Notes under the pieces: generated by a model
Databases searched by the model: none
The model's input: only the letters and a program-made list of their open reading frames with translations
Told to the model about the DNA's origin: nothing
Part shown: piece after piece, positions 8,134 to 17,486 of the stretch
Numbering within the stretch: the stretch's first letter is position 1
Layout of the letters: each line of letters begins with the position of its first letter
Made by a program: the position numbers and the translations under genes
DNA from: Chara braunii
Lineage: Eukaryota > Streptophyta > Charophyceae > Charales > Characeae
Reading direction: 5' to 3'
Length of the DNA: 34,775 nt
Assembly (NCBI GenBank): GCA_003427395.1
Contig: BFEA01000298.1
Span: 1,200,460-1,235,234, forward strand

Positions 8134-9941
8134 ATGGCTGACGTGCGGAGGAGATTGCCTCTGCTGGTACTCGCTGTCGTCGTCTCCCTGATTGTCGTCT
8201 TCCTCAACGTGTGTTTTTCGTGGCGGCCGTGGAAACAACAACGCAAGAGGAGGGCTTCGACGAGACGGGCGGCAGGCGAACGTCTAATGGCGGGCATGCA
8301 GGCACGACAGGCTGCTGCCGCAAGTCAGGGAGGAGTTCGATCTTCTGCGGCGGAGCCTCGAAGGCGGTACGACCCATCCATGTACACCCATCTGGAGTTG
8401 TGGAACACGTCATTGCCCCCGTCGGACGAGGAGCCGGAGAAGGAAGAACTTTCGACGTTGCCTCTTGCTAGCATCTCGACTCAGTTGTGGTCGCAGACGG
8501 TGCGAGCAGGCGGGTCGGCTCCCGACGGAGGGGGCGAGTTCACGTCATTGCTCCATCAAGGCTTGCGGGACGACGGCGGCGGAGGAGTTGATCTGAGGTT
8601 TGTGTCGTGTTCTGGCGGCGGAAGGGAGGCGAGTCGCACGTTCATCATCGACGGAGATCGTTCGGCACGTGGCGTTGAGCATGGTGGAAGTCTGCATACG
8701 GAGCAGTCCACACTTTGTCGCGATGCACCCGTGACTTGCGCGGTCGGGCCATCGCCAGCGGAATGGCAACATGGATAGACTGCTCCGTCCGTCGATCGAT
8801 CGGGCAGTTCACGTTCGCTGATGCCTGCGTGCACAACACTGGTCGAATCCGGAGTGAGGGACGAGGGAACGTGCAGAGCGCCGGTACGTCCACGATCCAC
8901 TGTGGAGAACATAACACGTGGAGTGTCGAACATGCGGGCACACAGCGATGCAGGCGAAAACGACGTTGGCTTCGGTGACGACGCAGACGAAGGGATGAGG
9001 GAAGACGTGGAAGCGGGGGATGACGACGACGACGTTCCAATTCGGCCTTTGGGGAAGACGGCTAGGAGGGGGAAAGGACGTGGCAGAGGTGGTGTCCGTG
9101 GTCGATCCGTTGGCCGTGGAGGCAGAGGCGGCGTAACTGACGACGCCGGGAAGTCTCCGACGTACTGGTCTGCAGAAGACCAAATGCTCCTGGTGCGATG
9201 CAAGCGGGAGCAAGATATGCACCTCGCCGGCTTGTCTCACAATTACGGGCGGATGAAGACGAAAGAGTGGAAGTGGGAGGACATGTCGAAGCGGATGGCG
9301 AATGCGGGGAGGCCGAAGACGCCGACAACTGCATGAAGAAGTGGGACAATCTGTTCCAGAACTACAAGAAAATTCAGAGGTTTCAGAATGCCAGCGGGCG
9401 GCCAAATTTTTTCAGGCTGACGAACGAAGAGAGGAAGGAGCACAACTTCAAGTTCTGGATGGACAGGGCACTGTACAACGAGATCCACGCAGGCATGGTG
9501 GGGAACCACACGATTTTCCCTCCCAACGTTGCCGACACCGGCAGTCTGGATGGGGTGCAGCTGCCCAGGCGAGGAGCGGGTGGCGGGGAGTCTGTTTGTA
9601 GTGAGGCGGCCGGTGAAGGCTGCCCTGACGAGCGTTCTTCTGCGAGGGAGTCTGACAACAACGCAGGCAGCGGGGCGGGAGGCGGGAAGCGGAGGAACGC
9701 GCGTCAGCAGGCATTCGAGTCCATCTCTGATGTCATGGAACGCCATGGCGCACTGATGTCGTCGACGATCGAATCGTCTAGCAAGCGGCAATGCAGCATC
9801 TCCACGAGGCAATGCGACATATTGGAGCAGGAAGTTGCCGTCCAAAACGCGCACTATGCGTCGTCCGATGAGACGCAGAGGATGATGTGCCAAGCACTGT
9901 TCGAGATCGCTGCCGCCATCCGTGGTCGGTCGGCCATGTAG
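8134..9941 (+). pseudogene. SANT/Myb-like DNA-binding protein of the Harbinger element, broken
   Basis: By family knowledge this protein binds the transposon ends and recruits or imports the DDE nuclease. The chosen ATG (8134) opens with MADVRRR and a hydrophobic stretch of about 20 residues (LPLLVLAVVVSLIVVF), then a basic cluster (WKQQRKRR). An acidic and then Arg/Gly-rich linker follows. A trihelix-type SANT domain lies near 9160-9380 (YWSAEDQMLLVRCKREQD, WKWEDMSKRM, CMKKWDNLFQNYKK). The C-terminal region runs to 9941. An upstream in-frame ATG exists at 7843, but the 8134 start looks more natural. Two lesions are seen: an in-frame TAG at 8776-8778, and a one-base deletion near 9318-9320 that moves the frame between GRPK and ADNCMKKW. 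It is convergent with the nuclease gene and shares its strand with the unknown gene downstream. Confidence 0.87.
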
Positions 9942-10098
9942 GCCATTACGTGCTGTGTTGATCAAAGTTTGTTCTTTGCCGTCATCATCGAGTTCTTTTT
10001 TTTTTTCCGGTTGTGAATTGCATGATGTCGCCATTGGCGATGCTCGTGGACGGCTGTTGCGGAAGCAATGCCAAGTACTAAACGGACAATCGGGGGCG

Positions 10099-10373
10099 NN
10101 NNNNNNNNNNNNNNNNNNNNNNNNNNNNNNNNNNNNNNNNNNNNNNNNNNNNNNNNNNNNNNNNNNNNNNNNNNNNNNNNNNNNNNNNNNNNNNNNNNNN
10201 NNNNNNNNNNNNNNNNNNNNNNNNNNNNNNNNNNNNNNNNNNNNNNNNNNNNNNNNNNNNNNNNNNNNNNNNNNNNNNNNNNNNNNNNNNNNNNNNNNNN
10301 NNNNNNNNNNNNNNNNNNNNNNNNNNNNNNNNNNNNNNNNNNNNNNNNNNNNNNNNNNNNNNNNNNNNNNNNN
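10099..10373. other. Assembly gap (N run) inside the transposon
   Basis: 275 N bases. The true length is unknown. It lies between the Myb-like gene and the second gene, next to G-rich sequence (10374-10415) that is likely to have been hard to sequence. Confidence 0.98.
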
Positions 10374-10692
10374 GGGGTGTGTGTGGGGGTTATGGGGGGT
10401 CGTTTGCTGCGAGGGGGACGCGCGATGGGGTGTCCGCGGGTGAAGGCGGGCCGTCTTGGTTTTGGTCCTTCCGGAGTGCATTCGCGCACGTCGACCGAAC
10501 GTGGAAGGGCCTTATCGCGGCTTCGGGAGGTTGATAATGACAGGCCTGGACAGGCATGGCGGTAGCTCGTGTCGCCGTCGTCGTTTCGTTTTTCCGCCAA
10601 GAGGACGCGACGTCGTGGACGGTCCTTCTGCTACTGTCATTTCATTGCTGCGCGTTCGGATCCGCATACATGTCATCCGCACGAGGGTGATT

Positions 10693-10875
10693 CCACAACG
10701 CTTCTCGCCGTGCCACGTGCGCACTTCCCGCCACGCATATGCAGTGCCACAACGCTTGTCGCCGGGCGCGCTACAAGGTTCCCGCCGCGCATCTGGAGTG
10801 CCACAACACTTCTCGCCGGGCCAGCTGCACACTTCCCGCCGCGCAACTGCAGTGCCACAACTCTTATCACCGTCA
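10693..10875. repeat. 54-bp tandem repeat inside the Harbinger element
   Basis: Three full units start at 10693, 10747 and 10801 with CCACAACRCTTSTCGCCG, and a partial fourth begins at 10855. Each unit ends near GCAGTG. The period of 54 is a multiple of three, so several frames stay open, but codon content gives no recognisable protein. It lies about 190 bp before the possible start of the second gene, so it could be a promoter-proximal repeat. Confidence 0.9.
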
Positions 10876-11060
10876 TCACTTCCGCTCTTTTGGCAGTAAG
10901 GCTTCTCGCCGCGGAGCACTTCCGCCATTGCGAAGGACAGGTGTCGTCGGGATAGTCTGTCTGGCTAGGCTGGTGAGAGACGGGTGACATCTTTTTCGAC
11001 GAAACAGCACATGTCAGCCGAGCGCTACACCGAGATCGCTTGTGGGGGTCCCCAGCAAGC

Positions 11061-11252
11061 ATGTTTGTGCGATTGAACGCCCGTGGTAAGAAACGCGACG
11101 TCGCGCTTGACGAAACCCAAGCCCAGGGGAAAGGTTGTCGGCACATCCCAAAGGCGAAGAGGCTGCGTTTGGATGATGCGTCAGCAAGCCTGCCGCGTCG
11201 TGGTGCGTGAGGTTGGTCGCAGCCGGCGGAAGAGGACAACGACGATGATTTC
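11061..11252 (+). pseudogene. Likely original N-terminus of the unknown protein, cut off by TGA
   Basis: This open frame starts with ATG at 11061 and is in the same frame as the gene at 11253. It reads 49 codons to a TGA at 11208, then continues open through an acidic stretch (AEEDNDDDF) into the 11253 start. The composition, basic KAKRLRLDD followed by acidic residues, resembles a nuclear localisation region. The TGA lies at a GCG TGA GGT context, where one base change would restore a sense codon. Whether 11061 or 11253 was the native start cannot be decided from one copy. Confidence 0.6.
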
Positions 11253-12881
11253 ATGACGGAGGACGATCAAGGCGAGGGGACGGCGTCTGCAGGACGGGAG
11301 AGTGCCAGGCAGCGTACTCCGGATCAGAGCGCTTCGAAGAGGATGTCAACCCCTCCGCCGGAGGCGCAGCAGCTGCGTGTCCGCGAAACGTGGAAAGAGA
11401 AGGGTGCTGTGGTGGACCTTGGCGGCGAAGACGACGAGCCTTTGGAGAGACGTCGCCTGCGCATTGCGACACAAGCGACCACAACGGCGGTGTCGACGGC
11501 TCGCGCTGCGGACGACGAAAGGCCGATCACAGGTGCAGTGCCCTGGACGCCGTCTCAGCCGCATCAGTGCAACAACGGTGGTGACGGTGCGTCTCGCCAA
11601 CGAGGTGGTGGTGGGGGAGTCGTGGCAGACGCGCGTGCAGCAGGAGGGGAGGCGGCAGGTGGCGCGGGTGTGGCTGATGCAGGTGTTGTCCCTCCCGTTC
11701 CGGCGGCGAGAGAGGAGGTTGCAGTTCCGGCGATGGTGAGAGAGGAGGGTCGTGGACAGAACACGAACCAACGTGATGGCGGCGAGGCCGGTTCAAGCCG
11801 GGCACACAGGGGAGTAATGACGAATGAACTTATCGACCGTGCGCTTCTTTGGGTGGATGACAAATCTTTCTGGACGACGGGTGAAGGGCGCAGACTCTAC
11901 AACATCGTCCACGGAACCAAGGAGTACTTCGTCGCCATCGCCAGCGGGCTTCCGCCACCTCAACTTCCGTGGAGCTTTGTCGTCCCCAAATCCAGCCCGA
12001 GGGTGGCGAGGATCGTAGACCAATCACAGCTCCAGCAGGCGATCTCCCGTGCGGTGGCGGTGGAGAATATAGCTCTGCGCATCTTGCACGGCTGGGTTTT
12101 CAAGTCCGGGAACCGCCCAAGGGGGTACAACCTTGCGTTCCAGTACTCGTTGGAGTCCGTAGCGACGGACATTGCGCGTGCAATGTGGTACGGAGAGGAG
12201 TGGCGCAACGTCGTCAGTGCGCCGATCTGCGCCCACACGATAAATCTCAACATGGACCTTCCACTGCGGTACGCCGGCGCGAATATCGAGGACAAACCCG
12301 AGGACGACGACATGGCTGCGTATCAGGAGTCCACCGTCATCATCATCGCGCATTCGTTCCGCGCGGCGGTGGAAATGGGCGCTCACATCGACGACGATTT
12401 CATCTCCTACGAGCGTCTGTGTCGGGTGGCTGATTGCTTGAGGCTGTTGCTGGCGGCGTCCATGTGGATTATGCGCATGGCGGGAGACGATCCACGCAGT
12501 CACTACAAAGCGTTTTGCTTCGTGGATCTCGTCGCCAGGCCGACACTAATCGCCTCCATGCATCGGTCCTTCGATCATCGACGATCCGTCGTCCGCGCCG
12601 CGAACGTCGTCACGGAGAGGCTTGGGAAGGCGAAAGTCACGCTCGGAGTGTACCCCGACTACATCCCTGATTGGGCACCATGCGGCATCGGATTTGCGCA
12701 CGACGCGACCATCAAGGGGCCGGAGGATGCGAAGAGGCTGGATTGGTTGGGTTGGGCCCCGCCGATGATGACATCAAAGGCGAAGGAAAAGACGACGCAT
12801 AAGGCAGGCTGGTATGAGAGGGGAGAGCGGGGAGATAGCGCTTCTAAGAACGAAGGCGCATGTACGCGTGGCGAGACGTGA
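11253..12881 (+). CDS. Unknown Harbinger-associated protein, 542 residues
   Basis: I do not recognise a named domain. Residues 1-190 are low complexity: acidic and Thr/Ser/Pro-rich first, then an Arg-rich patch (PLERRRLR near 63-70) and Gly/Ala-rich sequence. Residues about 188-505 look globular and mostly helical, with many Trp and aromatic residues (for example DRALLWVDDKSFWTTGEGRR, then RAMWYGEEW near 309-317, and LLLAASMWIMRMAGDD near 398-413). The last 40 residues are basic and charged. The same frame continues upstream to an ATG at 11061 with a protein-like sequence (RHIPKAKRLRLDD), broken only by TGA at 11208-11210. The original protein may therefore have been about 606 residues. No transmembrane segment or nuclease motif is visible. 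Its place between the Myb-like gene and the nuclease suggests a transposition accessory role, which is inference only. Confidence 0.75.
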   Translation: MTEDDQGEGTASAGRESARQRTPDQSASKRMSTPPPEAQQLRVRETWKEKGAVVDLGGEDDEPLERRRLRIATQATTTAVSTARAADDERPITGAVPWTPSQPHQCNNGGDGASRQRGGGGGVVADARAAGGEAAGGAGVADAGVVPPVPAAREEVAVPAMVREEGRGQNTNQRDGGEAGSSRAHRGVMTNELIDRALLWVDDKSFWTTGEGRRLYNIVHGTKEYFVAIASGLPPPQLPWSFVVPKSSPRVARIVDQSQLQQAISRAVAVENIALRILHGWVFKSGNRPRGYNLAFQYSLESVATDIARAMWYGEEWRNVVSAPICAHTINLNMDLPLRYAGANIEDKPEDDDMAAYQESTVIIIAHSFRAAVEMGAHIDDDFISYERLCRVADCLRLLLAASMWIMRMAGDDPRSHYKAFCFVDLVARPTLIASMHRSFDHRRSVVRAANVVTERLGKAKVTLGVYPDYIPDWAPCGIGFAHDATIKGPEDAKRLDWLGWAPPMMTSKAKEKTTHKAGWYERGERGDSASKNEGACTRGET

Positions 12882-13968
12882 CGGGCTGTCGTGTGATTGG
12901 AGTGTCGTGCGTGGCGCAACTGATTAGCATGTGGGCCGCCGGGATTCGCCAGAGTCCTCCGTCGTCATTGTGCACAGGTTTATAGTGTCGCCCGTGGCAT
13001 AAGCACGTGGTTGATTCAGTTCAATAGTGTCATTGTAGTTTCGGTGGTTCTCGTGTTGGCCGGAGGGATTCGGCTGAATCTTCGACGGTGGCGTAGGTGT
13101 TCCGTGTGTGGCTAGAAGTGCCAGCACGGGATGAATGGTTTGCACCTTTGTTTTTTTTTTTTTTGTTTTTTTTTTTTGATTTCGGCCTTCAGCGCACGTG
13201 GTTGTTTTATCAATGCATGGTGCTCCTCATTGTATCGGACAATTTGAAGCGCGTGGCGGTTGATTGTTGTTTTCCTTTTTGCGATGCGTCTGACAACTCT
13301 CACGACTCTGTCATATGTCGGTGTCATGAATTCACAGATGTCGTGCGTGTCATGCAGTGTCCTTGTCTGCGTTTCACTTGTTCTTGTTCTTCGTATTGGC
13401 TTCACGACATGCAATAGACATGCGATGATCACGGATTGAGAGAATGCATGACGGGATCGTATAGAAGCTTGTTGTACATGTCATCCCACCACAACAACAC
13501 ACGAAACCGGTCATGGAAACGAAAATGAAGATATGCACCAAAAAAAGATAAAGATAATCAACATTTCCAAAAACAAAAAAAAAGATTAAAAAAAACAACA
13601 ACAACAACAACCGTGTTTCCCATCGCACGACACCGTTCATCACGAACGATTTGAAGACAGGAAACATATATAACAAGACAAAAACTCCTAACGACGAGGA
13701 CACACACTGGCAAAAAAAAGGTTCTTCCAATCTTTAAACTTCGCACAACTGTGCGAACCAGGTAGCCATTAACAGCATGAAAACGATAATCTGAAATCGT
13801 CGACGACAATCATGCCGCCGTTCCATAGACCAACCAACCACGTGCACGATGACCATGGACACGGACCATGTAATAACTCCAACCGCCTACCGATCGAACC
13901 ACCCCGTGTGCACCACCTCCCTACCGCACGGTCCTACATCAAAGCTAGGCGGTCTCACAGTGCATCCC
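12882..13968. other. Intergenic region between the convergent transposon genes
   Basis: Holds the 3' flanks of the unknown gene and of the nuclease gene. It contains two T-runs (13151-13164 and 13166-13177) and A-rich sequence at 13567-13608, which could serve in transcript ending. No third convergent gene is recognised. Confidence 0.55.
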
Positions 13969-15060
13969 TCAACAATTCACCTTCCACGTTCGTGCACCGT
14001 CCCCGCCCGCCTTACCTTTCCCCAGAATGCCTAAGTCCACTCTACGCCGAACGCCGTTCGCATCCACCTCCCACAGAAGGTTCTCGTCGAAGTCGATCCC
14101 CGCGTCCACGAGGATATTGTGGAGAGTGCAGACAACCACGAATTGTTGTGGCAAGGTCTCTAGGTTCGTCTTATGGGTGCACAAGAACAGACGCCACATG
14201 CACTTGAGTCGGCCGAATGCCCTCTCCACACACCCTCGTGCCACCTTTTGCCGCGTGTCCTCGTCAACACCTTGGTCGATTCCTCCGTACGGTGACACAA
14301 TCCACGGATAGGCAACTGGATAACCGTTGTCGCCCAGCAGGGAGCCTCGCGTGACGACACCATGCGGCAGATTCTCCGGAGTTGCGTCGAACAACTCGCC
14401 ACTTTCTGCACGCCTAAACAACTGGGAATTGTGTAGGACACGGACATCGTGCACACTTCCAGGGTATCCGACGTGGACGTCGAGGATCCGCAAATCCAAA
14501 TCCACGACCACCTGCGCCTGCACGGAGAACTTCTGTTTGCGGTCGTAGTAGGTCTCGGAAGGTGCGCCGGCGGGCTTGTCAATGTAGATGTGTGTACAGT
14601 CGATAGCGCCGAAGCAGTTTGGGAAACCCTTCTCACGGAAAGCGCGCAAAATCTGCGCACGTCTCCTGCCCATTGGCCACTTTATCGCGTCGGGGTACGC
14701 CTGCAGCAACGCCGAAGTGACGTCGCGGACGGCCTGCAGTCCAGTTGCCCTGCCGATGCCAAATGCCGACGTGCCGCTCTCGTACGTTTCTCCGGACACC
14801 CACCTGTATAACGCGAAAGCAATCAGCTGCTCCACTGGCAATGGCATTCGATAGTGCATCACTTTCTTCTCTATGTACGCGGCGCACGCGGCTACGATGT
14901 GGTTGAACATGGTCGTCGACATGCGCAGCTTCTGTCGGAAGTACTCGTCCGTCGCGTCGTCCCGAAGCCGGAGGTCCTCCCATGTCCCGCCAGTCCGTCG
15001 TTTGATCCACCATCGCAGAGTCTGCCGCGGGAAAATGCCAGACGTCACCGCGGCACACAA
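13969..15060 (-). CDS. Harbinger DDE-superfamily transposase (nuclease), 363 residues
   Basis: This is the DDE_Tnp_4-type nuclease of PIF/Harbinger elements, the enzyme that cuts the transposon ends and joins them to a new site. The N-terminal part has the helical region that usually precedes the catalytic core (TWEDLRLRDDATDEYFRQKL, RMPLPVEQLIAFALYRW). Catalytic candidates are D154 in GAIDCTHIYI, D205 in GSVHDVRVL, D244 in LLGDNGYP and E279 in VERAFGRLK. The D244 to E279 spacing is 34 residues. CTLHNILVDA near 311-320 is a typical C-terminal motif. No stop or frameshift breaks it. At 363 residues it is slightly short for the family, and a little sequence could be missing before the first Met. 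It is transcribed toward the Myb-like and unknown genes, from near the right terminus. Confidence 0.93.
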   Translation of the reverse strand: MCAAVTSGIFPRQTLRWWIKRRTGGTWEDLRLRDDATDEYFRQKLRMSTTMFNHIVAACAAYIEKKVMHYRMPLPVEQLIAFALYRWVSGETYESGTSAFGIGRATGLQAVRDVTSALLQAYPDAIKWPMGRRRAQILRAFREKGFPNCFGAIDCTHIYIDKPAGAPSETYYDRKQKFSVQAQVVVDLDLRILDVHVGYPGSVHDVRVLHNSQLFRRAESGELFDATPENLPHGVVTRGSLLGDNGYPVAYPWIVSPYGGIDQGVDEDTRQKVARGCVERAFGRLKCMWRLFLCTHKTNLETLPQQFVVVCTLHNILVDAGIDFDENLLWEVDANGVRRRVDLGILGKGKAGGDGARTWKVNC

Positions 15061-15233
15061 CTCCGCAAAAATTCGAATTCAAAATTTTGAAGTTCTGGGG
15101 AACCGCGCGTTTCACCGATCCGTCGACTCCCGCCCAAGGCCCACCGCATTCTGTACCACGGACACCGCCGAGGAATGGACGGACATCGGCGGCGCGGCTG
15201 CGTATACGCGTATGAAAACGGGCCGCGGGGAAC

Positions 15234-15445
15234 CTTTTAGGGCGAGTCCTAAAACATGATTTTTAGGACTGCGTGTAACGACGCCGCACGAAATCCTAAA
15301 AAACCTTTAGGACTCGTCCTAAAAATTTTAGGATTCTTNTCCTAAAACATGATTTTTAGGACTGCGTGTAACGACGCCGCACGAAATCCTAAAAAACCTT
15401 TAGGACTCGTCCTAAAAATTTTAGGATTCTTTTAGGAGCGTCTAA
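15234..15445. promoter_or_regulatory. Right subterminal TCCTAAAA motif array
   Basis: Dense TCCTAAAA/TTTTAGGA motifs in both orientations mirror the left end. The block lies upstream of the nuclease start and may combine its promoter with the transposase-binding region. Part of the density comes from the duplication around the N at 15338. Confidence 0.6.
15247..15431. repeat. Near-perfect 91-bp duplication around a single N
   Basis: The segment from TCCTAAAACATGATTTTTAG to TTTAGGATTCTT occurs immediately before and immediately after a lone N at 15338. No base difference was seen. Two identical copies joined by one N look like unmerged overlapping contig ends, not biology. Confidence 0.85.
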
Positions 15446-15453
15446 CGAGACCC
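15429..15453 (-). repeat. Right terminal inverted repeat of the Harbinger element
   Basis: The terminal TTTTAGGAG then CGTCTAACGAGACCC is the inverse of 7510-7534 with one mismatch. Confidence 0.92.
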
Positions 15454-15456
15454 TTA
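15454..15456. other. Target-site duplication TTA, right
   Basis: Matches 7507-7509. Removing the transposon and one TTA gives a continuous pre-insertion sequence joining 7509 to 15457. Confidence 0.88.
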
Positions 15457-15497
15457 CCCGAAAAAGTAAGGAGATCTTGGTTCCCCTCCTCCTCTCC

Positions 15498-15642
15498 TTA
15501 AACCACCAGTACTTGGGCGACGCCTTAGCGCTATGCGATTTCCGCGGCCGGCGGGCCGTCGATAAATCGAATCGACAGCCCGCGCTGCTTCGAGATTTGG
15601 GCGGCCGGCGCGGCGTGCAGTGCCCAAGTACTGGTGGTTTAA
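15498..15642. mobile_element. Foldback MITE (family AAACCACCAGTACTT), 145 bp
   Basis: TTAAACCACCAGTACTTGGG at the left is the exact inverse of CCCAAGTACTGGTGGTTTAA at the right. The interior is GC-rich and also folds around GCGGCCGGCG blocks. The same termini bound an element at 33262-33424. It has no coding capacity. It sits 42 bp from the Harbinger right end. Confidence 0.88.
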
Positions 15643-15832
15643 CACTGGGCATGCAGGTGCAAAGGAAGCTTCCCGCCAAAATCTTGTAATCCGTTGCGGG
15701 CATGGCCAACCCCAAAAGAGAGCGGGGTCGGCCATAGACCCACTGGATAGAAGATTTTCAGTATTTTGCTTGCTGTTGTGCAATTATCCCATAGGGTGGA
15801 GCCCTCCTTCAATCACGGAGTATATGGAGGGC

Positions 15833-16034
15833 GTCAGAATCACCACTGACAGAAGTTGAGTTTATTCCAGAAAATGTGGCAGTTATTTTCTGCACTGTTG
15901 TTGCAACCACCACCATGCCATCATTTGNGCCTTTCTCCTGTCAGAATCACCACTGACAGAAGTTGAGTTTATTCCAGAAAATGTGGCAGTTATTTTCTGC
16001 ACTGTTGTTGCAACCACCACCATCCCATCATTTG
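15833..16034. repeat. 95-bp direct duplication around a single N
   Basis: Copies at 15833-15927 and 15940-16034 differ at one base (CACCATGCC versus CACCATCCC). A lone N lies at 15928 and a 12-base spacer follows. This is the second case in the window of a duplication next to a single N. Confidence 0.85.
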
Positions 16035-17486
16035 TGATCTGATGGCTGGGAAGCACTCTGCCGTGATTTCAGGTGGGAGGTCTCTGTTTCTTTTTTCTTT
16101 TTTTTGCCTTTCTCCTGTTTTCTCACCCCAGAAATTCGTAATGAACCTGTCAGGCCGCTGCCACTCAGTGTCACACTGGATCGGCCACACTCCTATCCGA
16201 CTGCTAATGGGACCACACCCCTAGAGATAGCCCGTTGGTCCCCCCAATTGGCATTAAAAAAAAAAAAAAAAGCAGTCTCTGCTGATGTTCATAGGGGGAG
16301 GGGTAATCGGTGAGGCACTACCGTAGCCACTCAGATGATGCTCGGTCCCTCTGCTACCGGCTGTCCCCTGGCTAGTGTCCACCCCCTCCAGTGGGGGTTC
16401 CCTAAAGGCAATAAATAAAGGCCACCCTGGGCTGAAAAGGCCACACCCAATGTCAGATTAGACACAATATTGAATTTACCTGGGCTGGTTAGTCCGATGA
16501 TAATACCTCAAGGCAGGGACTTACACTCGTGAGGGCATATGGGATCTTGCTGCCCGCTCATTGTTCAGTTCCCCCCCCCCCCGGACTAAGTCTTGTATCC
16601 TGCCTGCGAGGCAGGGCGCAGTGCAGTGCTGAGGCAGACCGTAGAACAGATTCGAGACCTCCTGAGTTTCGTTCGAAGGCATTATTCTAGGAATTCTATT
16701 GGTTAGGATAATTGGGCGCCAAAGCAGGAGTACCGGACCCTGAGCTGCAGTACCAGGTTTTTACTAACTTTTTAGGAATATCAGAAATAGTTATTTCGGA
16801 ATTATATTTTGAGCCCCAATAGCAGGGGCACTAGGTCCTGAGCTGTAGTACCAGGCAGAGAGGAACTTACTGCGGCACCGTCGCTGGACCCGCAAAATGA
16901 CCTATATCTATAGGTCCAAGCGCTGGAGGGAACATCTTTGCTATTTCGGGCTTCCCGGCGGAAGTAACTATTGCGCTGAGCGCCGAGTTTTCTCCCCTTG
17001 ATGGTAGAACAGAGTGAGTGCTCCGGTACCTGGCAAGGACACAGTTTTGCCAAACTCAGTAGTCGAGGAGGGTCTTTTCCTATTCCAAGGCGCTATTCGG
17101 CGCCACTTTTTCGAGCCTCCCACCCGCCCCATTTCCCGCGGTGCTGGGCCTTCGCAGGCCACTTGTTCAGATGGAAGATCCTCCTCAGGCCACAAGCCTG
17201 ACCATGCAATTATTATTAATGATATTCTTTATTTATTCATTATTCAGATTTGCAAATCATCTGTTGTTTTTTTCCAAGATCTACTATCATTCCATTTTGT
17301 TTTGTCTGTTTGACAATGCGCAAGGAACATCAACTTTCAATCAAGTTCTGTTTTTGGTTTCTGAGTGTTTGCTTTCCCAACGCATAGTTGCTTTTTCAGG
17401 ACTTTTTTTTTTTTTTTTTTTTTTCCGGCGGGCAGCACGTTTTTACATCTGGTGCCCGCCCAGTACGTGATCCCGGTAGCTGCACA
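16035..17486. other. Non-coding stretch with a diverged 98-bp duplication
   Basis: No gene is recognised. A unit beginning GCAGGAGTACCGGACCCTGA at 16724 recurs in diverged form at 16822 (GCAGGGGCACTAGGTCCTGA). There is a C-run at about 16569-16582 and a T-run at 17403-17424. CTAATGGGACCACACCCCTA at 16204-16223 resembles the outer flank of the MITE at 3736-3891. Confidence 0.55.

Larger units (their letters stand above)
7510..15453. mobile_element. PIF/Harbinger DNA transposon, about 7.9 kb
   Basis: The ends are inverted repeats of about 25 bases with one mismatch (GGGTCTCGTTAGAC, then A or G, then CTCCTAAAA), flanked by TTA on both sides. Inside are a SANT/Myb-like gene (8134-9941, plus), an unknown gene (11253-12881, plus) and a Harbinger DDE nuclease (13969-15060, minus). 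The element is visibly richer in GC than its surroundings. It has one 275-base gap. The right end carries a short duplication around an N, which probably inflates the length by about 90 bp. The layout, with a Myb-like and a nuclease gene facing each other, is classic for the superfamily. The third gene is extra. Confidence 0.93.

Noticed and set aside
9243-10600. Long minus-strand frames across the N gap
   Set aside because: They are open only because the gap is translated as unknown residues, and they lie antisense to the Myb-like gene.
16714-16725. TTGGGCGCCAAA as a retroviral-type primer binding site
   Set aside because: No pair of long terminal repeats and no gag or pol sequence lies nearby.
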